Source: Rhizopus sp. PT2906 (Eukaryota > Mucoromycota > Mucoromycetes > Mucorales > Rhizopodaceae). From it: DNA of 30,771 bases. The stretch covers positions 1 to 30,771 of the forward strand of contig JAMYHX010000508.1 in assembly GCA_025529335.1 (NCBI GenBank), given 5' to 3'. The position numbers and the translations under genes were made by a program. Below, one piece after another: positions 21,869 to 30,771 of the stretch; the stretch's first letter is position 1; every line of letters starts with the position of its first letter. Below the pieces are notes generated by a model that worked only from the letters and a program-made list of their open reading frames with translations, was not told where the DNA came from and did not search any database.

Positions 21869-23547
21869 TTAAGAGCTTTGGGAATAAATGGCAGCATTAC
21901 GACCAGCGGTTCTTCCGAATACAACACATTCTAAGAGAGAGTTACCAGCCAGGCGGTTACGTCCATGCACACCCCCTGTCACTTCACCTGCCCCATATAA
22001 ACCTGGAATCACTGTTTGTTTGTCCTGATGCAGTATGGCAGCATCTGTATTCATGTTGAGGCCACCCATGGTATAATGCACTACAGGCGTAACAAGAGCA
22101 ACCCAATAGGTAGTTGAGTTTTCTGGCAATAATCGACAGGGAAACACTGTCTTTCCAAAATCATCAGGCGATGCACTTTCGATATGGCTATCATGTTCTT
22201 TAAATGTCTGCTCAACCTCCTCCCTGTCTACACCCAAGACATCTTTTGCCAAATTGTCAATACCTTCCACTTGAGCAAAGAAACCCTTGGAAGCGTAAAA
22301 TCCTAGTGTACTTTTGCCAAATTTTTCAACCGCTTCGTCTGTTAGCACTAGGTAAGCTGCAGGGTATTTTTTGGGGAGAATCTTGTGCATCCAACTCTCA
22401 GGTCGGTGGTATACTGTGCTTGCTTGATGAATGATTTTATCTGTTACATGGTCACGAAGGTTGAGTTCATCCACAAAGCGTTTACCATCACCGTTCAGAA
22501 GAATGCCTCCATAGGCGCGTAATGCCTCAGGAGCAAGGAATTTTGTGGGCAGGGTAGGTTGATTAGGGTCAATGAAGCCCGTAGGATGAAGCTGAACTTG
22601 GTCCTATAAAGCGAGATGGTCAACAAACATTGTAAAAAAAGCACATATCCTTTCTCCATACCATATCTCTCAAGCCAGCCTTTACAGCCAAGGCTAAACG
22701 GATACCATCACCATTGGCCCAGGGCCCATTTGTTGTCGCTGTATGTACCAACTGAGGAGCAAATTCGCTCAAGAGCGTGGCATGTCCATCTGATAGTCGA
22801 GTACCTGTTTGACCACCGTAACCTCCAGTAGCCAAAACGACAGCATTAGCAGAAATTTCGCGTTTCTCTTCCTCATTCAAAATCTCAACACCTGTTATTT
22901 TATCTTGCTCTGTCAACAATCTGGTGACACGTGTATTAGTCAGCACTTTGGTATCAGACAAGGACATGAAGCGCTTCTTGAGGGTGTCAACCAACTTCCA
23001 TCCTACAGGTACAGGACGACCATTCTGTGGTGGACAGCGGTGAGTACGGCCAAAAGAATGACCACCACAACGTGAGACGACAGATAAGTCGAGTGATGGC
23101 ATGTCTGTTTCGAATTCACTTTGTTTGATCAACCAGTCAAGAGCAGGTCTACTTTCATCAACCAGTTTGGCGACCAATGACTCATCACTTAAACCACCAC
23201 CTGACTTTAAGGTGTCTTGTACGAAAGCATCACGATTATCACCCGTCAAGGGTTCGATTGCATTTATACCAGAAGTTGCCTTCATTGAATTACCCCTTTT
23301 TTTTTGGTTTGTATTATTTTATGAAATGACCCTCAATTATTATTTACCCTATTTTATCCTCTTTTTCAATCAAGATGACACGAGTATTTCCTTGATTATG
23401 TGCTTCAATAGCAGCTGAGAGACCAGCAAGTCCACTGCCAATAATGATGACTGTCTTGTATTGATGTGTCATGCTATTTTGATGTATAAACCTGTAAGAA
23501 ATGTAAGCAATGAAGACAATAACCACCAAATGGGTTAATAATTTCAT
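21869..23547 (-). CDS. FRD1: FAD-dependent fumarate reductase (Osm1/Frd1 type)
   Basis: Three exons: 23348-23547, 22662-23295, 21869-22603 (introns 52 and 58 nt); 522 residues. Residues about 3-21 are hydrophobic (LLTHLVVIVFIAYISY), a signal anchor or ER/mitochondrial targeting segment as in yeast Osm1. The FAD-binding motif is IIIGSGLAGLSAAIEA (GSGLAG at 37-42), followed by EKEDKIGGNSMKATSGIN. Active-site marks of the fumarate reductase/succinate dehydrogenase flavoprotein superfamily are VQLHPTGF (His284), PVVHYTMGGLNMN and GAGEVTGGVHGRNRLAGNSL. The enzyme reduces fumarate to succinate with reduced flavin and reoxidises FADH2 under low oxygen or during oxidative folding. There is no fused cytochrome b5 domain. 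The ATG at 23547 is the first in frame. Confidence 0.95.
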
Positions 23548-24165
23548 CAACAAAGGAAAAAAAAAGAAGGAAAAATGAAAAGAGAAACTTGGTTATGAAA
23601 TCATCTCGAGTCGCATGATTTTTTTTATTACTTTTCAAGTATTGCGCATAAATAAATTAAACAGCTTATTTTTATTCATTAACAAAGGCGACTGTTACCT
23701 TCAGCAATGGAACATATTCATTAAAATAGTCGCAAATACATGCACTACCTTTACACATTACCTATGATGTCGTCCAACAAAACTTTTCACTATCCTGTTT
23801 TGTTTCTTTTCAAGAAGACGAAGGGATAAAAAGAAATGTTATTATTTATTTATGTTGCCAGTTGATCAACAAAAACCACTTAGCTGAGGTGTAATTGCAT
23901 TTGGAAAGCCTTGGGTTAGTTAGAGGCTTTAATAATGTGAAGTTGTAAAATGATGTCACTTGTAGCGCCCCAAGGAAGCGCCCGTAGCATTAGCCTATTT
24001 TCTGATGCATGTAGTGTTGACCATGAAGAAATAAAACCGCCTTTTGGCGTTGTGTTAACTGTGATTGAACCTTGATCTTATCAAAGCATTCAACTTTGAT
24101 TTGAAATGATGATTCATAAAGAAAATAAAGAAAAAAAAAACATGTTATTTATTAAAGGAGTGCTC
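23548..24165. promoter_or_regulatory. Upstream region of the fumarate reductase gene
   Basis: About 620 bp between the fumarate reductase start and the 3' end of the acyltransferase gene, both on the minus strand. Promoter elements of the reductase must lie here, but none is distinctive. No gene or repeat is seen. Confidence 0.4.
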
Positions 24166-25370
24166 TCACCAGGAGGACTCCTTCCATGTGGTTTGTTTAT
24201 CAATATGATCAGCCCAGTTATCATGTAACCCTGACAGGAACTCATCCTTTTCTACCCACAATTGTCTTAACCAATGTCCTAATTCAATTTCATCTCTAGG
24301 AATATCTTCAATGGCAAACCGTCTAGCATGAACATGGAATTCGTACTCTGGCCATAATGATCTTGTATGTACACGCACCATCGAAGGCGCATTCTGCCCA
24401 AGCTTGCTCTTGTGACGATATCCCAATGTAAAATCATAGACATACTTTATATGAGATCCTCTAAATTCATTGACGCATGTAGCAAATCCCTTTATCCTTG
24501 GTAATAACAGATTATGTAATACAGGGTATCCTCGCTCTCTCGAAAATGCTTGAGATTCTTGTAGCTTCTTTGATGTCACTCGAGAACCCTCGACGTAATT
24601 GATTATCCAGGCTGGTGTCTCCAGTCTCTTAATTTTTCCAAAGGCTGCAATAATCTTTGCTTGGTCTTGAGTCCAGTTACGGCGTACAAAAATAAACCCT
24701 GCCAGCTAATGATAGGATAAGAATTATTTCATCATAACATACATCTATGTATTTACCCACATACCCCAGCCAAAGAAAGGTAACTATGCAAAAGAGAAAG
24801 GTAAGCAGTGCAGATACATATTACTTGTTTGTTTATACCCATTTAATTGAATCCTTGACAAAATACTATGTGAATAAAGTAAGCTTACTGTTGTCATGGT
24901 TACAAATGATACTTTACTTTACAATTCTTCAACATATTTCTTCTATTTGCCACAGAATGAAGCAAGTAAATATCTGTCCAAGAAACATGGTTACTAATAA
25001 CAAGTGCACTTTCGCCAAAAGGAATATGATCTCCTGAAAATGTAATATGTGCCTTTTTACGACGCTGTTTTGTTTTTATATGAATCAAAGTAGCTGTATA
25101 TGGTTACTTTCTTTTTCTATGGCTTACTTCAAATATATATTGCATTACTTTCCACACAGTACCAATGAGTCCTGAATTGATTCTAATCATCAATCTTTCT
25201 GACAGTGGAGACAAGATTAAAGAACCGACTTGAACTAACTGAAGTGTCCCTGTCAAACTAATTGTTCTTGTAAGCTTTGGTAATTAATAACATAAAGCAA
25301 GTTACCCAAACAGTGATACACTGTAGAATACTACATTAACTGCTTCAGATATTTTTGAAATGACATTCAT
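24166..25370 (-). CDS. Lysophospholipid acyltransferase (AGPAT/LPLAT family)
   Basis: Six exons: 25306-25370, 25128-25266, 24918-25064, 24839-24865, 24757-24783, 24166-24705; 314 residues. Hydrophobic segments near the N-terminus (VVFYSVSLFG, LQLVQVGSLIL) suggest membrane anchoring. Catalytic motif I is SNHVSWTD (His94, Asp99). Motif II is split over two 27-nt exons encoding YFVKDSIKW and LPFFGWGMW, then AGFIFVRRNW. Motif III is YVEGSR (174-177). Family enzymes transfer acyl groups to lysophosphatidic acid or other lysophospholipids, usually at the ER. The long C-terminal part (GYPVLHNLLLPRIKGF onward) fits the LCLAT1/Cst26-like branch. Intron 1 (25267-25305, 39 nt) is the least certain; an acceptor at 25250 breaks the frame, which favours the one chosen. 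Confidence 0.88.
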
Positions 25371-25706
25371 TATTAAATGAAAGAAAGAAAAGGTAGAAAA
25401 AAAAGTAGTCCCCGCATGACTTTTTGTTTTTTATCAAGACACGGAAGAAATAAGAGTATTATACAAGACGTTTTATTGAAATAGTTCTTAACATCCCCTC
25501 TGTACACATAACTCCCTTTAAAATAAATAGAGAGAATGTCAACACTGAGCATCGTTTTATTCTTTGTGAATGGCACGTAATATCACTGCTGAAGTTATTG
25601 AGTATTTATGCAGAATGAAAATCAAATAAATGAAATAGCCCTCCAAAATACATTTGAGTCTACATACACATCTTGGGTTATTAGGCACAGTCATTTGTCA
25701 GATATA
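25371..25706. other. Spacer between the acyltransferase start and the inverted-repeat element
   Basis: About 335 bp, A+T-rich, with no gene. It should hold the acyltransferase promoter. The TA at 25705-25706 is the left member of the presumed target duplication. Confidence 0.45.
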
Positions 25707-25995
25707 CAGGATTTTAGTTTTGATTGGTACGACTTATATATAAATTTGATACACTTTAGAAATAGAAATACTTAAAAGTAACATATAGCGATGACATTTA
25801 CCTTAAGCCTAATTCTTATCAATGTACCTAACCCAGAATATCACCCAACCTTGGCAATCCTAAACAGTATCTGATCCCACAAGCAGCAGGAAGGCGAGAT
25901 GTCAATGTATTTACTTTATCAAGCGGGTTCCTTTTAATATTGTTCTTCATATTCGATCAGTATTCTTTTGCGCATAACCGTAGTGGTAACCAAAA
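25707..25995 (+). repeat. Left terminal inverted repeat (289 bp)
   Basis: Exact reverse complement of 28724-29012. The outer end is CAGGATTTTAG; the inner end is taaccgtagtggtaaccaaaa. It contains no open frame of note. Confidence 0.95.
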
Positions 25996-26003
25996 GAAAA
26001 AAA

Positions 26004-26026
26004 GAGGTAACAATATTTGTTACCTC
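26004..26026. repeat. Subterminal hairpin with GGTAAC motif
   Basis: A perfect 10-bp inverted repeat (gaggtaacaa / ttgttacctc) with a 3-nt loop lies just inside the left terminal repeat. The same GGTAAC core occurs at the inner edge of both terminal repeats (25985-25990 and its complement). A diverged copy of the inner edge, ataaccgtagtagcggtatcaaaa, follows at about 26029-26053. Confidence 0.8.
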
Positions 26027-26113
26027 ATATAACCGTAGTAGCGGTATCAAAAAAAAAAAAACTCTTTCCTACTCTTTCATACACTGAACTTACTACAGCA
26101 ATATACCGTCACT

Positions 26114-28194
26114 ATGGCTATTGAAGAAGTATATAAAGACGGTACACGTTGTAAAAAGCAATAAGATACTAAATACACAGCGTGAGTACTTATAAACGTT
26201 CTCAATTTTAGAAATAGCTTCACATCTACTTAGTCAAGAAGGAAAGAAATTAAGCTGGAATAAGTTTATCCTTGATATGAAAAATAGAATAATATCGAAT
26301 TACAATGGGGAGGAACATAAAAAATATAAATCACTATGGAAACATGCGTATAGAACTACTGCTAAAAATTTGAAATTGAACTTTGACACAATTAGCCATG
26401 AAGATGAATGGGAAGTAATCGAAAAAGAATTACCCAGTCCATACAAATCACAATCAGGTCCTTCATTATCATCAAAAACTAGCAGCAACAGCAACCATAA
26501 CACTTCTTCGCTTGAGTATCAAAAGAAATTAATCTCAGCCGATTATGTTAAATTGAAAAAAATCCATAGTAAAATAAATGGATATTAAGTTCAGGAACTA
26601 ATGTAGAAGATACAATTTATAACGTATCAAAAAACATTTAATTATGTTCAGTAAGCAAACCTATATTGCAACAGTTTTATTTGTATCTTATTATTTACGT
26701 TCTTTTTAGTCCTGCACACTCAATGATCCTTAATCCTAATGATCCTAGCTGGTTCAATCATTTCAGTTCAGAGGATCTCGTGGAAATAAAAGAACATGTT
26801 GATCATTCGCTGAGTAATGACCTTTGACGTGTTTGATGAGATAATCATTATAATAACTCGAGTATAATCTTACAGTAGAGCATACATTCTACTTTACATT
26901 CCTCTATCGCATCTGATAAGAATAACTTATAATAATAATAACTATAGTAGCTACTAGTATAACAATAATAACATAAGCATAAATAATGTCAGTGACGACA
27001 ATAATATAAATAGCAGTCATAGATTCTCTCTCCCTATAAAACGAACACGCGTCTTATTTAACAACATTCAGCTTTTCTTAATAAAAGAATCTAATTCGCA
27101 AGTCATCGACTTAATAACCTTTTTACAGTAACAACTAAAAGCTGAATATAACAACCTTCCTAAAGAACTGAAAGATATATCATTGTTACTAAATCAAAAG
27201 GTAAAATTTGAATTTTCTTTATTTTTTTAACTCCATTTTCGTTAATGATGTGTTACTAGACAACATTCAGAGCAATTTACGATGCTGTGGATGCTGTGCC
27301 TGCGGACCCAGTTAATGATAAAGAAAAGTATTGGTTCAAAAATAGCATAATTAATTACGTTATACTCTTCATCAATGGATCTACTATAATACCGTTTAAA
27401 TCTGAAGAAGATCTTTTAGATGATGTTTATGGTTTCATCAAAACCAGTAAGCAACTAAGCAATGCTAATACTGAAAAGTGTGTCATGCATAGCATTGATA
27501 CTGTGAGAGAAGAAGCTGTCTTGACTAATATGAATATTTTGATTTTATAAGTAGAAAAACAGAAAGTACTGCATCTTCTGAAGAAATTAACAAAATCGAC
27601 TGATTGGATCAATAAGCAAAATCAACAGGAAGATAGCAGCTAATCATGCTGGTTTGGTCTTCAAATATTTGACACACGAACTTGGATGTGTTGAAATTGG
27701 CTTGTATAACAAAGGCCCAACAGGAACAAAAGAGTTACAAGAGTTCGAGATCAAAACGCCACTAATGTTAAAAAGTTTTATTTTACATCTTGTTAAAGAT
27801 TATAAAACTATGCCCAACAACTTTAGAGTCATTTCATTCGTAATCAGTGGTAAAGTATAAAAAAAAAAAAGCTTTTGTTCATATTAATTGATCTCTTTCT
27901 TTGACAGGAATGTATATCGCTGCTCAAGTAATGACTTGTAATAAAGGATCCGTTGCCCTGGTAGGAACATCTCAACGGTACCATATGCCAGAATCCTCCA
28001 CTGAAGTTCCTAAACTATTGCCACCTGTGCTAAAGCTGGTGTACAATTGTGCCATGGTCATTGAAAGTACTACTAGCCATTTGAAAGCTATTTCTTCCTC
28101 TGTCTCCCTTGATGAAGGTTCTAATGTGTATCTCCCTCCTTGTTTCGTTGCGGGTGATAACAAAAGAACCCATGCAGCTGCTTTCAGTGACTAG
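26114..28194 (+). pseudogene. Broken multi-exon gene inside the inverted-repeat element (dispersed Mucoromycota-type family)
   Basis: Likely first exons are 26114-26141 and 26212-26588 (KLSWNKFILDMKNRI, EHKKYKSLWKHAYRTTAKNL). Later blocks include ILSSGTNVEDTIYN, PAHSMILNPNDPSWFNHF, LPKELKDISLLLNQ (exon end 27200), an exon from 27260 (KYWFKNSIINYVILFI), GLVFKYLTHELGCVEIG and, after an intron at 27850-27907, a closing exon to 28194 (PKLLPPVLKLVYNCAMVIES). The order resembles, from memory, an uncharacterised family repeated in Mucorales genomes; I cannot name its function. The frame breaks near 26580, in the A6 run at 26629-26634, near 27520-27530 and in the A run at 27592-27595. A stretch at about 26830-27125 is low-complexity Asn/Ser or noncoding. 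No catalytic triad or zinc motif is seen. Confidence 0.6.
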
Positions 28195-28478
28195 TATGAA
28201 TCTTGTTTTTTTTTTTTCAAGCAAAAATTTAAGTTGAGTACAGAGAATCTATTTTATTGAATGAGTGTAATTTATTATAATACTTCTTCAAGATGAATGG
28301 CAAAAAGTCTCTCTTCGCTTCAAAGCATTAAGCTTCTAATAACAGGAGTAACCACGAGAAGGTGAAGACTATAAACTCCCAAACCCCAGACCTTAAAATG
28401 CCTCTTGTCGAATTACATCTGGTGCACGAAGAACCAGTAAAGTAAAACGCAACAACCAAACCTCATTCGACCATCTCT

Positions 28479-28614
28479 CATCATGCTACCACTGGAGTAC
28501 CAAAGCAATATCCAATACTCACATGACAAATAGAAAGAGATGTTCCCCAGAACCTAAACTTATTCTGATCATGCTACCACTGAAGTACCGAAGCAACATT
28601 CAATACTCACATGA
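28479..28614. repeat. Two-copy direct repeat (period 88 bp) inside the element
   Basis: The unit tcatgctaccactg-agtacc-aagcaa-at-caatactcacatga begins at 28481 and again at 28569, with a few substitutions between copies. It lies in the noncoding 3' part of the element before the right terminal repeat. Confidence 0.8.
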
Positions 28615-28723
28615 AAGTAAAAGAAAAACCCCTAGTTAGGATCTTGAGAACGTCATAACCACATTTAATGGCAGTTGCTATTTTTCAAAAAGAAATTAAG
28701 CGCGCCTTGTGTCGAGTTCCTCT

Positions 28724-29012
28724 TTTTGGTTACCACTACGGTTATGCGCAAAAGAATACTGATCGAATATGAAGAACAATATTAAAAGGAACCCGCTTGA
28801 TAAAGTAAATACATTGACATCTCGCCTTCCTGCTGCTTGTGGGATCAGATACTGTTTAGGATTGCCAAGGTTGGGTGATATTCTGGGTTAGGTACATTGA
28901 TAAGAATTAGGCTTAAGGTAAATGTCATCGCTATATGTTACTTTTAAGTATTTCTATTTCTAAAGTGTATCAAATTTATATATAAGTCGTACCAATCAAA
29001 ACTAAAATCCTG
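28724..29012 (-). repeat. Right terminal inverted repeat (289 bp)
   Basis: Exact reverse complement of 25707-25995. It ends in CCTG followed by TA at 29013-29014. Confidence 0.95.
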
Positions 29013-29014
29013 TA

Positions 29015-30771
29015 GTATGTTTCTCATCGCACAATATCACTACGGGTTACGTACCATCATTTTTATAATAGCCTGAGCTATCATATCAACTAGTTCTTAC
29101 GGAGTAAAAAAAGATATGACTTGCATGTAATCAATAGGATGTGAGCATATTTTAATTGTCAAATCATCAACTCAAAAGTGTTAGTGATGTGAACTAGTAA
29201 CATCTCATCAATTGTAGAAACTTTTAATGTAAAGACTGAAAGTACTAAAAGACGATTTAATGGAAGCATCAAATATATTTAGTGGCAGATTGAAGAGTTC
29301 CATATGGGATATATTAAGTTGATGCTCATTGTTGAAAATCTGAACTACATCCAACAAAAGTAATGAAGCGATCAATAAGTTACTAGCCAACTCTCAAACA
29401 ATGTTTGTCTTTGTAGCAATCGAAAGACTTCACATTGTCACAAGATCTCAAAAAAATGATATAGATTGATATGTAATGGTTTAAATGACACAAGACAAAG
29501 ACAAAAGAAGTAATTTTTGAGACTAATCTTTATTCTGAGATAAAGACAGAAGGAACATACAATTAAATAAAGGATCTACTATTTATAGTTGCTATTAAAT
29601 GGCTGGTAAGCCACTATTCTAATCGTGGATTATAATTACTGAGGATATGATTGACTAATGGTTCCTGAGTTCATAAAGAAAACTTTTAATTCGTTCCTGA
29701 CACTGATCCTATTGTTAATTTCATGATCTGGGTTATGATACTGCTTTTACAATTGGAAGGATTATCTTTTAAAGAAGTGTATCCTTTCATATGAAAAAGT
29801 AATGATTTATATTCAAAGGAGAGATTTTGTTTAATTTGAATTATCACTAAAAGTCTGTACACGTAATCTTATAATGTATAAGTTTACTCTATTCATACTA
29901 ACTACAGTCGTTTATCTCAGTGTCAGTCATAAGCAGACATTGTTCTACGACATAGATCACTCTTTATAGTTTATGCCTGTGTAATGATTCACACAAAAAA
30001 GAAAAGTGGTTTAGATTGGATATAGCAATTTGTGCATGGAATAAAGTCCCTTTTTTTTCTGGTTTGTTATATTCTGAAGAGGTATGAGCGCAAATAAAGC
30101 TATTGCTCGTGAAAGATGAAATGAAGAAGTCCAGACAGAGAAATAAATTGTGCTTGGCCATTTTGCTCGCTAAAGATACTAAATCAATTGTTGTTGTTGA
30201 CTGTCTCAAGAGAGAAGCAGAATCAATCAATACGATATTGTATATTTTGAAACTTCTTTTTGTCTTCTTTGGACTAATAGCCACTGGGAATCGTCCAAAG
30301 CAAATTGTATATGGCCATTTTCATAAAAATGGACAACGCAACATTATAGTTTCTAGGATATGAAAGTGAGAAAATAGTGAAGAGACTACCCAATATGGTG
30401 GTTTATAGTGCAGTAAACTATGTATAATAATGAAGATGACGAATTAAAAGAAAAACAACAAGGCCATTCTCTCCTTCAAGTGCTGTTTTCTCTATTTATT
30501 GATCAGCCATCGCCTCTTTCCTTGATGAACCTTAACCATGACATCCTTTGTTTTTTTTTGTTTAATTTGTACAATAACAAGCATACACCCCTAAGCAGTG
30601 TCTGAACATATACATAAACACAGAAACTCATGTCCTACTTACACTGTTATCTCTACCAACGACCTTCCCTAAATCATTCCTTTTCAGGTGTATCGTATTT
30701 ACCCTATAAATACTTAATCTTGTCGTATGAGATTACTATAAATCTATACTCTAAGAATGAATAATACAAAG
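29015..30771. other. Right flank, no gene recognised
   Basis: About 1.75 kb of A+T-rich sequence. Short open frames occur; the most protein-like is + 30103-30363 (KSIVVVDCLKREAESINTIL, TGNRPKQIVYGHFHKNG), which may be a decayed fragment of a larger gene, but I recognise no family and see no splice partners. A weak TATA-like site (ccctataaatac, about 30702-30713) lies near the window edge and could belong to a gene beyond it. Confidence 0.4.

Larger units (their letters stand above)
25707..29012. mobile_element. 3.3-kb DNA element with 289-bp identical terminal inverted repeats
   Basis: The two ends are exact inverted copies of 289 bp (25707-25995 and 28724-29012). I compared them base by base and found no mismatch. 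The ends read CAGGATTTTAG inward on each side, and TA flanks both termini (25705-25706, 29013-29014), as expected for a TA target duplication. The repeats stop abruptly, after which the inner sequences differ. The inside (25996-28723) contains one broken multi-exon gene, a hairpin and a two-copy direct repeat, but no transposase that I recognise. Other classes were tested at the flanks: no 3-, 4-, 8- or 9-bp duplication is present. TA targets are typical of Tc1/mariner-type elements, but repeats of this length are not. The repeat identity implies recent insertion or ongoing homogenisation. An assembly-made inverted duplication is the main alternative. Confidence 0.88.

Noticed and set aside
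26300..28224. Minus-strand open frames inside the inverted-repeat element
   Set aside because: They are antisense to the cargo gene blocks and show no recognisable motif.
25707..29012. hAT, Mutator or piggyBac assignment of the element
   Set aside because: The flanks show no 8-bp, 9-bp or TTAA target duplication; only TA is shared.
1..30771. tRNA, rRNA or CRISPR array
   Set aside because: Visual scanning found no cloverleaf with its A/B boxes, no ribosomal sequence and no regularly spaced repeats.

Overview
This window looks like nuclear DNA of an early-diverging filamentous fungus, most likely Mucoromycota (Mucorales-type). The genes are A+T-rich, densely packed and split by many short GT-AG introns, mostly 44-73 nt. 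Gene content fits as well: a muskelin of the CTLH ligase, kynureninase, a soluble fumarate reductase, an arrestin-like fragment, Zn2Cys6 and bZIP factors, and decayed Tc1-type transposons. All exon structures here were assembled by hand from splice signals, reading-frame phase and remembered family patterns; no search was run.

Layout. 1-1036: nothing recognisable. 1037-3927 (-): muskelin, 12 exons. 4374-5440 (-): dead Tc1/mariner copy, followed by a weaker transposase-like remnant near 5971-6270. 6839-7405 (+): short Zn2Cys6 factor, convergent with 7706-9407 (-) kynureninase, 7 exons. 10011-11542 (+): drug/metabolite transporter of the SLC35C2/TPT type. 11688-12039 (-): small protein starting MGCC, a dual-lipidation motif. 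12399-13023 (-): small polynucleotide-kinase-like P-loop protein. 13932-14793 (+): bZIP factor. 14914-19246 (-): 1408-residue WG/GW-rich protein with tandem C-terminal zinc knuckles. 19338-20497 (+): coiled-coil protein, only 91 bp from the previous gene's start. 20653-21299 (+): broken arrestin-like fragment. 21869-23547 (-): Osm1/Frd1-type fumarate reductase. 24166-25370 (-): lysophospholipid acyltransferase with two 27-nt exons.

The most distinctive object is at 25707-29012: a 3306-bp element bounded by 289-bp terminal inverted repeats that match at every base and flanked by TA on both sides. It looks like a recent insertion. It carries no transposase I recognise. Its only cargo is a multi-exon gene whose frame breaks several times and which resembles, from memory, a dispersed protein family of Mucoromycota. 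The second candidate for unusual biology is the WG/GW protein, which combines an Argonaute-hook-like composition with RNA-binding-type zinc knuckles; any RNA-silencing link is inference.

The genes do not form one pathway. Kynureninase (NAD/tryptophan), fumarate reductase (redox) and the acyltransferase (phospholipid) are ordinary metabolism, interleaved with regulators. 29015-30771 holds no gene that I can name.
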